A DNA stretch of 27,669 nt from Nitrospinae bacterium RIFCSPLOWO2_12_39_16 (GTDB lineage: Bacteria; Nitrospinota; Nitrospinia; UBA9942). The notes beneath the pieces were generated by a model. It saw nothing but the letters and a program-made list of their open reading frames with translations. It did no database searches and was not told where the DNA came from. The stretch is taken from assembly GCA_001805005.1 (NCBI GenBank), contig MHDO01000117.1:1-27669 (forward strand), in the 5' to 3' direction. Both the position numbers and the translations under genes were made by a program. Shown here piece by piece: positions 7,821-14,908 of this stretch; the stretch's first letter is position 1, and every line of letters begins with the position of its first letter.

Positions 7821-9295
7821 CTTATAACCTCCTTTGCCAGGGTCAGGAAATAATCGGGGTAGATACCGACGAGAATAGAGATAATCGCTGTTATTACCAG
7901 AGGGATTACCACCACGGGTATCTCCTTAACCTCCTCGTGATGGTCTGTATGATTTTCCTTCTCAAAAAATGCCTTGTAGGTAATTGGCAAAAAGTATGCT
8001 GCATTCAGCACTGAACTGAATAGCAGCACCACAAGAATGGGTATCTCTTTTGCTTCCATGGATCCTACGGCAAGATACCATTTGCTGATAAAACCGGCAG
8101 TAGGCGGCACCCCTATCATACTGAGCGAGCCTATAAAAAAAGCTGCCATTGTCCATGGCATCTTTTTGCCTATGCCGCTCAACTGGCTTATCTCTGTCTT
8201 ATGCGCTGAGACATAGATAGACCCTGCACAGAAGAACAATGTTATCTTTGAAAAGGCATGATTGGTTATATGAATAATCCCGCCGACCATGCTGCTCGGC
8301 TTCAATAGCGCTGCGCCGAGAATAATATAAGAGAGCTGGCTTATAGTTGAGAATGCGAGCATACGTTTCAGATTGTCCTGTTTCAGGGCAATGATTGAGG
8401 CTATTATGATAGTAAAAGAAGAAAAGTAGGCGAGTGCAGTTCCGAGCCCGAGTTTGGTGAGAAGGTCAATCCCGAATATATGAATTACAACCTTGACAAC
8501 TACAAAGACCCCTGCTTTTACAACCACAACTGCATGCAGAAGTGCGCTGACTGGAGTTGGTGCAACCATTGCCGCAGGCAGCCACGAGTGGAGGGGCATC
8601 ATCGCTGCCTTTGCGATTCCAGCCATAAACAAAATAAAGGTAATGGTTAGAAAAGTATCGCTCACACCCATAGCAGTAGTGTCGATTAAGATGCCGTTAT
8701 CCGAAAAATCGAGTGTGCCTGCCACAGTGTATGTCATAAATATGGCTAACAACAGAAACGCTATGGATGTGCCGAGGAGATATGTGAGGTATATCCTCGC
8801 CCCCCTGATGGCCTCTGGCGTCTCTTTATGAGCAACGAGGGGATATGTGGAGAGTGTGATGATCTCATAGAAGAGAAATGTGGTAAAGAGATTTGCAGAA
8901 AAGGCAACACCCATTGTTGCAGACAGCGCTATGGCAAAACATGCGAAATATCTCGTCTGTGCACGTTCATTCAATGACCTCATATAGCCGATGGAATAAA
9001 AGGATGTGATTATCCAGAGGAATGACGCTGTCAGGGCGAATAATATTCCCAGGGCATCCGCCCTGAATTGCAGGGAAAGACCCGGCGAGATGGAAATGAC
9101 GGTATACTCTATGACCTTTCCTTCACGGATGGGTGAAACCATGGAGAAAACAATAGTGAATTTAATCACTGAGGCAAGGATTGTCCAGAATTCTCTGAGG
9201 TTTCTTGCCCTTTCCCCTGTAAGGAGGATAAGAAAGGCTGCAATCAGAGATACTATGACAGCCAGCAAGGGTTTTATTGAGCTTATAATCTCCAT
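7817..9295 (-). CDS. Proton-conducting antiporter-like subunit D2 (MnhD/NuoM-type)
   Basis: A 492-aa, about 14-helix protein of the PF00361 family. The ion-path residues are all present: E144 in FLFYEIITL (TM5), K229 in MAGIAKAAMMPLHSWLP (TM7) with H236, K260 in the following helix, and a lysine in GFISKWYLA (TM12). The length equals that of MnhD, without a C-terminal extension. It starts 2 bp after the stop of D1 and overlaps the 85-aa gene by 4 bp. As a second MnhD-type subunit beside D1 it adds a potential ion channel to the complex. Similar paralogue pairs occur in Mbh- and complex-I-like systems. Confidence 0.92.
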   Translation of the reverse strand: MEIISSIKPLLAVIVSLIAAFLILLTGERARNLREFWTILASVIKFTIVFSMVSPIREGKVIEYTVISISPGLSLQFRADALGILFALTASFLWIITSFYSIGYMRSLNERAQTRYFACFAIALSATMGVAFSANLFTTFLFYEIITLSTYPLVAHKETPEAIRGARIYLTYLLGTSIAFLLLAIFMTYTVAGTLDFSDNGILIDTTAMGVSDTFLTITFILFMAGIAKAAMMPLHSWLPAAMVAPTPVSALLHAVVVVKAGVFVVVKVVIHIFGIDLLTKLGLGTALAYFSSFTIIIASIIALKQDNLKRMLAFSTISQLSYIILGAALLKPSSMVGGIIHITNHAFSKITLFFCAGSIYVSAHKTEISQLSGIGKKMPWTMAAFFIGSLSMIGVPPTAGFISKWYLAVGSMEAKEIPILVVLLFSSVLNAAYFLPITYKAFFEKENHTDHHEEVKEIPVVVIPLVITAIISILVGIYPDYFLTLAKEVIR

Positions 9296-9297
9296 AC

Positions 9298-10788
9298 TTA
9301 AAAACCCTCTGGAACTGTAAACTGAATTACAGCCGAGACAATCTTCCCGCTAAAGAATCCCAATATAAGTATCCCGGCGGCCATAGTGAGTAGTGGGACA
9401 AGCATACTCAGTGGAGCCTCATCTCTTACAATTCCCTCCTGCCCTACTCTGTCGTGGGCATGGCATGAAGGTGCGAAATATATATTTTCTATGACCCTGA
9501 AAAATGCTACTACAGCCAGTAAACTGCTGAGCAGGAGCATCCCTGCAAATATCCATTTCCGGGCATATATCGCTCCCAGTACCAGATACCATTTGCTGAA
9601 GAACCCTGCGGTGGGTGGCACCCCTATGACTGATAGGGCAGCAATGGTGAATGCCGCCATGGTAATGGGCATTCTTCTGTGCAGTTGTCTGAAGCCGTGG
9701 ATGCTGGTTTTCCCTGTCTTGTGCATCACTACCCCTGCCACCATAAAGAGGCAGGCCATCATAAAGGCATCAAAAAGGATATGGAGGAGTGCCCCCGTAA
9801 AACCCATGCGATTTGTTACGCTCACACCGATCACTATATAGCCAACCTCGGCGATAAGGATGTAAGAGAGCATTCTCTTAACATCCGTTTGTGCTATGGC
9901 TAATATGCAGCCGAAGATCATGGCACCAGAAGCCACCCAGCCTAATATCTCTGTCACCGGAAGCATCTCTGCCGAAAAGTTGGGCTTAAATACGGTAAAC
10001 ATAATCCTTATCATGACATAGACGCCAACCTTTGTCATTGTGGATGCAGCAAGGGCGCTCACTGTTGAAGGGGCATAGGTATAAGCATCCGGAAGCCATA
10101 CATGGAGCGGGAATAGTGCCATCTTTATAGCAACTCCTACTGCAAAAAAGGCAAAAGCTACCAGCACTACCTTGGAATGGTAGAGGTCGGGTAGTAGCCT
10201 CCCGAGGTCAGCCATGTTGAGTGAGCCCGTGGCTATGTAAAGGTAGCCTACTCCCAGCAGATAGAAGCAGGCACCGATAGTCCCCATTATCAGGTAATTA
10301 AAACTCGCAAGCAGAGCCTTATCCCTTCCTATTGCGATTAGGGCATAGCCAGCAAGGGATGTGATTTCCAGAAACACATAAAGGTTGAATACATCACCTG
10401 TTACCGTTATACCTAAGAGACCTGTCACCAGCAGGAGAAACACGGTATAAAAGTAAACAGTCCTCCCGGGCAGCTCCGCTTCAACACTCCTTTTTGAATA
10501 TACCGCTACGAACAGACTTATAAATGATATTATGGTCATTACGAAGGCATTGAGGTGGTCCACCACATATTCTATCCCCCAGGGAGGTGCCCAGCCTCCG
10601 AGCCTGTAGTGGATGACACCATTATTTATGACACCATCCATAATAAAGATGGATAAGATTACGCAGAGGCTGAGGGTTGCAATCACGAGGGGGTAACAGA
10701 ATCCCCTCCTGAACAGTCCGAGGAGGATGTTGAAACACGAGGCCATCAGGGGAATGACTATTATCAGGATTAGTGAGTGTTCGGCCAT
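9298..10788 (-). CDS. mnhD: Na+/H+ antiporter subunit MnhD/MrpD-like (D1; MbhH position)
   Basis: A 496-aa membrane transporter subunit. Conserved residues are E141 in LYVFLEITS (TM5), K222 and H229 in AIKMALFPLHVWLPDAY (TM7), K253 (TM8) and K399 in GVPPTAGFFSKWY (TM12), the same set used for proton translocation in NuoM and MrpD. Its position directly after the MnhC gene is that of mrpD, or mbhH in archaeal hydrogenase operons. It overlaps the mnhC gene by 19 bp, so translation is coupled. This is the most canonical of the three D-type subunits. Confidence 0.93.
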   Translation of the reverse strand: MAEHSLILIIVIPLMASCFNILLGLFRRGFCYPLVIATLSLCVILSIFIMDGVINNGVIHYRLGGWAPPWGIEYVVDHLNAFVMTIISFISLFVAVYSKRSVEAELPGRTVYFYTVFLLLVTGLLGITVTGDVFNLYVFLEITSLAGYALIAIGRDKALLASFNYLIMGTIGACFYLLGVGYLYIATGSLNMADLGRLLPDLYHSKVVLVAFAFFAVGVAIKMALFPLHVWLPDAYTYAPSTVSALAASTMTKVGVYVMIRIMFTVFKPNFSAEMLPVTEILGWVASGAMIFGCILAIAQTDVKRMLSYILIAEVGYIVIGVSVTNRMGFTGALLHILFDAFMMACLFMVAGVVMHKTGKTSIHGFRQLHRRMPITMAAFTIAALSVIGVPPTAGFFSKWYLVLGAIYARKWIFAGMLLLSSLLAVVAFFRVIENIYFAPSCHAHDRVGQEGIVRDEAPLSMLVPLLTMAAGILILGFFSGKIVSAVIQFTVPEGF

Positions 10789-11162
10789 TTTTCATTCCTT
10801 AATATCTGCAATATCTCATCCTCTTCAAGGGTTTTGTATTTCCTGTAAATCATTATCAGCAAAGCCACTGCAACCCCGAAGGTGCTCACCATAACGACTA
10901 TAGCAGTAAGCATGAGCACATGGGGCAGGGGGTTCATATACAGGGCGGAGTTCACGGCATCCACATGGCTATCCTGAATAATCGGTATTGTAGCTCCTTT
11001 TTTTGAGCCGATAGAAATGAAAAAGAGTATAATCGCCGTCTGAAAGATATTCATACCCACAAGCTTTTTTACCAGATTGCTCTTTGATATCATGGCATAA
11101 AAGCCTATCATCATAAGAACTATATATATCCAGTAATTAAACTTGCTTATGATGAAATCCAT
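10770..11162 (-). CDS. mnhC: Na+/H+ antiporter subunit MnhC/MrpC-like (NuoK family)
   Basis: A 130-aa, three-helix protein of the NuoK/MnhC family. Signature segments are KLVGMNIFQTAIILFFI (glutamine-bearing second helix) and NPLPHVLMLTAIVVMVS in the third, the latter diagnostic for MrpC and MbhG. A charged cytoplasmic tail follows (KTLEEDEILQIL). The start codon overlaps the mnhB stop by one base (TAATG arrangement at 11162). MrpC links the D subunit to the MrpA/B/G side of the complex in characterised Mrp antiporters. Confidence 0.92.
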   Translation of the reverse strand: MDFIISKFNYWIYIVLMMIGFYAMISKSNLVKKLVGMNIFQTAIILFFISIGSKKGATIPIIQDSHVDAVNSALYMNPLPHVLMLTAIVVMVSTFGVAVALLIMIYRKYKTLEEDEILQILRNEKWPNTH

Positions 11163-11617
11163 TATTCCTGTGCCTCTTCGTGTTCCCCGCCTGATACGAG
11201 GTTGAGAAATATTGAAACCATGACAGCCATTACCGTTATCCCCACTCCTATCTCAACACCGAATGTTCCGAGAGCCCTTGCCTTCGCTGGGCTTACGGAG
11301 AATATCTTATTTAGTATCCCGTAGTCAAGGTAATCTGCCCCTAATATCAGACATACGGCGCCAATCCCTGAATATATGATTACACCGAGGCTGATGAATA
11401 TGGTATTGATCTTTTCAGATATCATCCTCTTTGTCTCTTTTATATCGTATGCGATTACCATCAGGATGAAACTTGCCCCTAAGATGCATCCCCCCTGGAA
11501 ACCTCCACCAGGGCTGTAATGTCCGTGGGCGATTACATAGAGGGCATAAAGCTGGATAGGTGGGATGAGCAGCCTGGATATGGTCTGTATGATGATATTC
11601 TCAAATCTGTTGATCAC
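11162..11617 (-). CDS. mnhB: Na+/H+ antiporter subunit MnhB/MrpB-like (MbhF)
   Basis: A 151-aa, four-helix protein with the MnhB domain (PF04039). The signature HGHYSPGGGFQGG is at about residues 31-43, followed by a helix GASFILMVIAYD. Mid-protein LGADYLDYG and the GTFGVEIGVGITVMAVM helix are also typical. It corresponds to MbhF in archaeal membrane-bound hydrogenase. It overlaps the upstream mbhE-like gene by 4 bp (ATGA). Confidence 0.92.
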   Translation of the reverse strand: MINRFENIIIQTISRLLIPPIQLYALYVIAHGHYSPGGGFQGGCILGASFILMVIAYDIKETKRMISEKINTIFISLGVIIYSGIGAVCLILGADYLDYGILNKIFSVSPAKARALGTFGVEIGVGITVMAVMVSIFLNLVSGGEHEEAQE

Positions 11618-11883
11618 CTATACCTCCTCAGGAGAAGAATACACACAATCCCTGCGGTAAAGATTACCGTTGTCTCGCCCAGGGTATCATAACCTCTATA
11701 GTCCGCAAGGAGGGAGGTCACGACATTCGGCGTTGCTGTTTCTTCTATGGACTTTTCGATATACCTCGGTGAGACATGGGTATTCGGCGGAGAATCAGTA
11801 GCACCCCAGTCAGGCATATCCATAGTGCCGTATATCAAAAGAAGGCCCGTCACGATTACTGCTATGAGTGCAAAGAATTTCAA
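11614..11883 (-). CDS. MbhE-like subunit (equivalent of MrpA C-terminal part)
   Basis: An 89-aa protein with an N-terminal helix (residues 3-20), a periplasm-facing segment containing DMPDWGA, a conserved-looking ADYRGYDTLGETTV motif and a second helix before a basic end (LLRRYR). The motif RGYDTLGE(T/A)xV is the hallmark of MbhE and of the extreme end of long MrpA proteins. In standard bacterial Mrp this piece is fused to MrpA; here it is a free gene, as in archaeal mbh. It overlaps its neighbours on both sides by 4 bp. Confidence 0.88.
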   Translation of the reverse strand: MKFFALIAVIVTGLLLIYGTMDMPDWGATDSPPNTHVSPRYIEKSIEETATPNVVTSLLADYRGYDTLGETTVIFTAGIVCILLLRRYR

Positions 11884-12125
11884 TCCTTTGTCCTCCTTGT
11901 TGTCTGGTGTATTGCTGCAATGAAGAATGCCGTGCTGATACCTGCCCCCACAGCAGCCTCAGTAAAGGCAACATCCACCGCACCCATCTCTGCCCAGAGG
12001 AGACACATCATGAAACTGTATGCCCCCAGGAGGATGGCTGAGCTTAAGAGGTCTCTCACAGTAATTGCAGCAATGGCGCATGCAGTAACAAGGATGAGCA
12101 GTATAATGTCAAGCTGCCAGATCAT
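11880..12125 (-). CDS. DUF4040 / MbhD-like subunit of Mrp-type complex
   Basis: An 81-aa, two- to three-helix protein. The core AAITVRDLLSSAILLGAYS and the segment GAVDVAFTEAAVGAGIST are the DUF4040 (MbhD, MrpA near-C-terminal) signature. The glutamates in WAEMG and FTEAAVG are typically conserved and lie near the proposed sodium or proton path. It is a separate gene, as in archaeal Mbh operons, rather than part of a long MrpA. ATGA overlaps join it to mnhG upstream and to the mbhE-like gene downstream. Confidence 0.9.
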   Translation of the reverse strand: MIWQLDIILLILVTACAIAAITVRDLLSSAILLGAYSFMMCLLWAEMGAVDVAFTEAAVGAGISTAFFIAAIHQTTRRTKD

Positions 12126-12451
12126 TTCTGTATCCCCTCCTTTGTCCAGGGCTTAACCCCGCATTCAAGGCCAGACTTTGTAATCGCATGGGTAGCAGTA
12201 GGATTGGCTATAAAGATAAAGATGGCAATAAACATTACCTTTATGCTTATCAGTATTGTCGGCAGTGAAAACCCATTATTCAGATAATAGAGCGCCAGTC
12301 CTGCAAGAGACAGCAGTGCCCCCAAAGTATCACCCTTTCCGGTAGCCTGCATCCTGCAATAAAAATCAGGAAATCGGATAAGCCCGATGGTTGCAGTAGT
12401 AAAGAAAAAAACTCCTGTTGCAATAAAAATTATGGCAAGGGTAGTCAGCAC
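12122..12451 (-). CDS. mnhG: Na+/H+ antiporter subunit MnhG/MrpG-like
   Basis: A 109-aa, three-helix protein of the PhaG/MnhG/YufB family. Recognisable segments are GVFFFTTATIGLIRFPDFYCRMQA followed by GKGDTLGALLSLAGLALYY, where family members have the (R)FPDxYxRxHA-type motif. The loop carries the nearly invariant D-T-L-G. It starts directly after the mnhF stop with no gap and overlaps the DUF4040 gene by 4 bp. It is an accessory structural subunit in known Mrp complexes. Confidence 0.9.
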   Translation of the reverse strand: MLTTLAIIFIATGVFFFTTATIGLIRFPDFYCRMQATGKGDTLGALLSLAGLALYYLNNGFSLPTILISIKVMFIAIFIFIANPTATHAITKSGLECGVKPWTKEGIQK

Positions 12452-12757
12452 CTATTTAATCCCCACCTCCTTAAAGAATTTTGCGTCCAGCACAATACTC
12501 TTTCTTGTGCGGAAGAATTTTGCAGCAGCCAGTGTAGCAATGAAATTTAATAGTGCGTATGCAATTGAAATATCCACAAACATATCCATCCTCCCGTAGA
12601 TAAAACCTATAAGGACAAGAATAATCGTTGTCTTTGTGCCGATAACACTGATGCTGATTATTCTATCCAAAATTGTTGGACCGAATATCCCGCGATAAAG
12701 ACACAGCAATACCAGAAAGCATAATATCAGTGCGATTGCCAGAAAAAAATTTTCCAT
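12452..12757 (-). CDS. mnhF: Na+/H+ antiporter subunit MnhF/MrpF-like
   Basis: A 101-aa, three-helix protein of the MrpF/PhaF family. The segment RGIFGPTILDRIISISVIGTK corresponds to the family core (GPxxxDRxxAxN), and it is followed by the helix with MDMFVDISIAYALLNFIATLAAAKF (broken here: MDMFVDISIAYALLN, then FIATLAAAKF). The Asp residue in DRII is a proposed ion-binding position in the family. It begins immediately after the mnhE stop and ends where mnhG begins. Confidence 0.9.
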   Translation of the reverse strand: MENFFLAIALILCFLVLLCLYRGIFGPTILDRIISISVIGTKTTIILVLIGFIYGRMDMFVDISIAYALLNFIATLAAAKFFRTRKSIVLDAKFFKEVGIK

Positions 12758-13237
12758 CTAATCCTCCATAAAGATATGTGCAACCTTTTTTTCCATCTCA
12801 CCTGTGAGAATGTCCTCTGCAACCTTTCTGCTTATACAATGAACACAAAACTCTCCCTCTCTAATATCGGCAGTAATGGTGCCGGGTGTGAGGGTAATAG
12901 AGTGGGCAAAGGTTACCAGGGAGACATCCTTTTTTAATTTACTTTTAAACCTTATTAATTGAGGGTCTATTGGCATCTTAGGGCTGAGAACCAGATATGC
13001 AACATGAATATTGGAAAGGACAATCTGGTATAAAAGCCAGGGGATATATTTAATGAGCCTGATAACCTCTCTTAGATTCTTATAAAAGAACTCGTCACAG
13101 GTAAACAGGATGTCATGGGACAAATAGATTACAAGAATGCAGGCGACAACCCCCAAGGCAAGATGGAAGGTATCCAGCATGCCTGACAATATAACCCAGT
13201 TCAAGAAAAGTATAAAAAAGGAGATAATGTATTTCAT
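12758..13237 (-). CDS. mnhE: Na+/H+ antiporter subunit MnhE/MrpE-like, first gene of operon
   Basis: A 159-aa MnhE family protein (PF01899) with two N-terminal helices and a cytoplasmic domain. Signatures are LNWVILSG in helix 1, YIPWLLYQIVLSNIHVAYLVL mid-protein, and the terminal SITLTPGTITADI with FCVHCI. The ATG at 13237 is chosen because GGGAG lies about eight bases upstream and 159 aa is normal for the family. A longer reading from 13285 adds a 16-residue polar leader with no ribosome site. Direct contact with mnhF downstream makes it the promoter-proximal gene of the eleven-gene operon. Confidence 0.9.
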   Translation of the reverse strand: MKYIISFFILFLNWVILSGMLDTFHLALGVVACILVIYLSHDILFTCDEFFYKNLREVIRLIKYIPWLLYQIVLSNIHVAYLVLSPKMPIDPQLIRFKSKLKKDVSLVTFAHSITLTPGTITADIREGEFCVHCISRKVAEDILTGEMEKKVAHIFMED

Positions 13238-13285
13238 CTTCCGCTCCCCGTTGCTACAAAAGCTCAATCTTCTCTCTGATTCCAT

Positions 13286-13321
13286 TTACGACAGCATAAC
13301 TCGTTTAAGTAGCTTCTTCAT
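13286..13321 (-). other. Possible 11-codon leader ORF ahead of mnhE
   Basis: The ORF reads MKKLLKRVMLS then TAA, and is preceded by a near-perfect GGAGGG three bases before its ATG. The next codon after the stop is an in-frame ATG at 13285, leading into mnhE. It could be a leader peptide or a degraded true start; the ribosome site is stronger than that of mnhE itself. Confidence 0.35.
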
Positions 13322-13436
13322 AATCCCTCCATTAACAGATTTTTAAGGAAGAGACCTCCTATAGAATTCTCATGGGATTTGCCTTTAAAACTTTATTTTT
13401 TTAAATAATACCCCATAATCTCCATTTGTTAAGATG

Positions 13437-13466
13437 GATATTGTATTACCCGATATTGTATTACCC
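13437..13466. repeat. Perfect 15-bp tandem duplication
   Basis: GATATTGTATTACCC occurs twice back to back (13437-13451 and 13452-13466). On the minus strand each copy carries TACAAT, a good -10 hexamer. Confidence 0.95.
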
Positions 13467-13483
13467 TAAAAATGCTTCAACAA
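13455..13483 (-). promoter_or_regulatory. Candidate sigma-70 promoter for the Mrp-like operon
   Basis: On the minus strand there is TTGTTG (13478-13483), a 17-bp spacer and TACAAT (13455-13460). The second TACAAT from the tandem duplication lies 15 bp downstream (13440-13445). The distance to mnhE is about 200 bp, leaving a long leader. Confidence 0.4.
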
Positions 13484-13540
13484 CCCTTTAAAAAAATTCT
13501 CTATCTCATTTTGCCTTTTAATATAATAATCAGATTTTTA

Positions 13541-13576
13541 GTCTGTGCAAGTCTGTGGTTAATCAGGTTTTTGTTC
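13541..13576. repeat. Decamer repeat, half copy C, at the 3' end of the MscS gene
   Basis: Only the right-arm type sequence is present: GTCTGTGCAAGTCTGTGGTT followed by the conserved edge AATCAGGTTTTTGTTC. The edge encodes the last five residues of the MscS protein and its stop. The identical edge, apart from one T, recurs at the bacterioferritin gene end (17355-17376). Confidence 0.8.
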
Positions 13577-14608
13577 TTCCTTCTCTCCCTTTAAATGCAC
13601 GGTTCTCTGCGGAAATGGTATCTCTATGCCTTCTTTTTTGAATCGCTTAAAAATCCTTTTTCTCAGCTCATGCTGGACGAGATACTGGTCAACAAACTCC
13701 CTGACCTGACATATCAGGGTGAAGTCAAGGGAGCTTTCGCCGAATCCAGGTATAAATCTGACAAAAGGCTCAGGGTCTTTTATAAGTCCGGGAATCTCTC
13801 CAACAGCCTTTTTCGCCTCTTCAACAAGTATCTTCTCAACCTTTTCAGGGTCAGAAGAATAACTGACGCCTATTGGAATCGATAAGGACATCCTCTTTTC
13901 AGGCAGATAGTAATTTGTAACGATACTCTGGGCAAGCTTGCTGTTCGGAATTACGACAATGTTGTTTGGAAGCATCTTTACCCTTGTCGTCCTCCATGTA
14001 ATATCTTCAACATACCCCTCCTGCCCTGTTTCAAGCCTTATAAAATCCCCGACCCTGATGGTCTTTTCAATGAGGATATGAATCCCGGCAAAGAGATTTG
14101 CCAGGGTATCCTGAAGTGCAAGGGCAACAGCAAGACCCCCTACGCCCAGCGCCGTAATGAAGGGTGTAATCGAGATTTCGAGGACACTGAGGATTATTAA
14201 AAAACCCAGAACAAAAATTACACCTTTAAGAACTCCATATACGAGCCCTGTGGCAGGAATTGGGAGGTTTGATCTCTGTATAAAACTACTGAATATCTTC
14301 TCTGAAAGATTTGCAGCAGCAACAGTAATGGAAAGTATTACAATTACATGAATCGTTTTGCTGAGATAAAAAACATATTTTTCCTGAATATCCGAGACGA
14401 CAACACCGATGTAAAGACCTATGGCTATACACCAGTAAAGGGAAGGAGTCCTAAAAGCCTTGATTATTATATCATCAATATCCGTCTCTGTTTTTTTTGC
14501 CCATTTATGAAGAACTCTAAATGTAATACCCCTGACGATAAATAATAGAGATGCAGAAAGAAGGGTAGTCACAGCAGGAATTATCATCTTTTGTAAATTC
14601 ATATCCAT
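13559..14608 (-). CDS. MscS-family mechanosensitive ion channel
   Basis: A 349-aa inner-membrane channel with four to five predicted helices (residues 5-180). The pore-lining helix ITPFITALGVGGLAVALALQ runs directly into DTLANLFAGIHIL, the MscS signature. A beta domain follows (VGDFIRLETGQEGYVEDITWRTT, then LPNNIVVIPNSKL), and then an alpha/beta C-terminal domain up to PFPQRTVHL. AGGAAGG lies 5-6 bases before the ATG at 14608. The protein ends in EQKPD, encoded by the edge of a palindromic repeat. It should release solutes on hypo-osmotic shock and does not look part of the Mrp operon, which has its own upstream gap. Confidence 0.93.
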   Translation of the reverse strand: MDMNLQKMIIPAVTTLLSASLLFIVRGITFRVLHKWAKKTETDIDDIIIKAFRTPSLYWCIAIGLYIGVVVSDIQEKYVFYLSKTIHVIVILSITVAAANLSEKIFSSFIQRSNLPIPATGLVYGVLKGVIFVLGFLIILSVLEISITPFITALGVGGLAVALALQDTLANLFAGIHILIEKTIRVGDFIRLETGQEGYVEDITWRTTRVKMLPNNIVVIPNSKLAQSIVTNYYLPEKRMSLSIPIGVSYSSDPEKVEKILVEEAKKAVGEIPGLIKDPEPFVRFIPGFGESSLDFTLICQVREFVDQYLVQHELRKRIFKRFKKEGIEIPFPQRTVHLKGEKEEQKPD

Positions 14609-14632
14609 AAATACCTTCCTATTAATTCATAA

Positions 14633-14657
14633 ATTAGCCACAGATTAACAGATATAA
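14633..14657. repeat. Degenerate half decamer repeat, copy B
   Basis: The sequence ATTAGCCACAGATTAACAGATAT matches one arm of the CACAGATT family. It sits at the 3' end of the glycerate kinase remnant and upstream of the MscS gene. Confidence 0.55.
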
Positions 14658-14775
14658 AAAAGATGACTCTTCTTAACAATTATTATCTGCATATCCATGA
14701 CATTTGTCCCGGTTGGACCTGTTATTACATGATATTTCTCTCCTGACAGAAGGTCAAGCTTTTTAAAAAAGTTTA
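14645..14775 (-). pseudogene. Remnant of glycerate 2-kinase C-terminus (MOFRL domain)
   Basis: A minus-strand frame of about 43 codons between two stops reads ...NFFKKLDLLSGE, then KYHVITGPTGTNVMDMQIII, then VKKS. The (V/I)TGPTGTNVxD motif followed by a short hydrophobic strand is the characteristic end of GckA/TtuD-type glycerate 2-kinases (MOFRL). Nothing upstream (above 14780) continues the gene, since the frame meets TGA, so only the last 10% or so survives. The 3' end runs into a half CACAGATT repeat. It is too short to be functional alone. Confidence 0.7.
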
Positions 14776-14851
14776 GGATGTATAGATATCATCGTTAAAT
14801 ATGCTAAAGGAGCTCAAAAGTCTAAATCGGAATTTGGGTTTTAAGAGAATA

Positions 14852-14879
14852 TTGACTATCAGATACCTTTTGTTATATT
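14852..14879 (+). promoter_or_regulatory. Candidate sigma-70 promoter for the sensor-like gene
   Basis: TTGACT (14852-14857), a 16-bp spacer and TATATT (14874-14879) stand about 30 bp before the ATG at 14909. A strong ribosome site, AGGAGGT (14896-14902), follows with a 6-base gap to the ATG. Confidence 0.5.
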
Positions 14880-14908
14880 GTTATACCAACTGAGCAGGAG
14901 GTAAGTCT

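Larger units (their letters stand above)
13238..13558 (-). other. Regulatory gap upstream of the Mrp-like operon
   Basis: No recognisable protein gene lies between mnhE and the MscS gene. Read on the minus strand, the gap contains a candidate sigma-70 promoter, a 15-bp tandem duplication carrying its -10 hexamer, a very short ORF with a strong ribosome site just before mnhE, and at the far end half of a CACAGATT-type repeat. The rest is AT-rich and I see nothing else in it. Confidence 0.6.

Noticed and set aside
13238..13285. Longer MnhE form starting at 13285
   Set aside because: It adds a polar leader that the family lacks and has no ribosome site; the internal ATG has GGGAG at good spacing.
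14801..14893. Thirty-codon ORF on the + strand ahead of the sensor-like gene
   Set aside because: It has no ribosome site, its frame crosses the candidate promoter, and its composition resembles non-coding AT-rich sequence.
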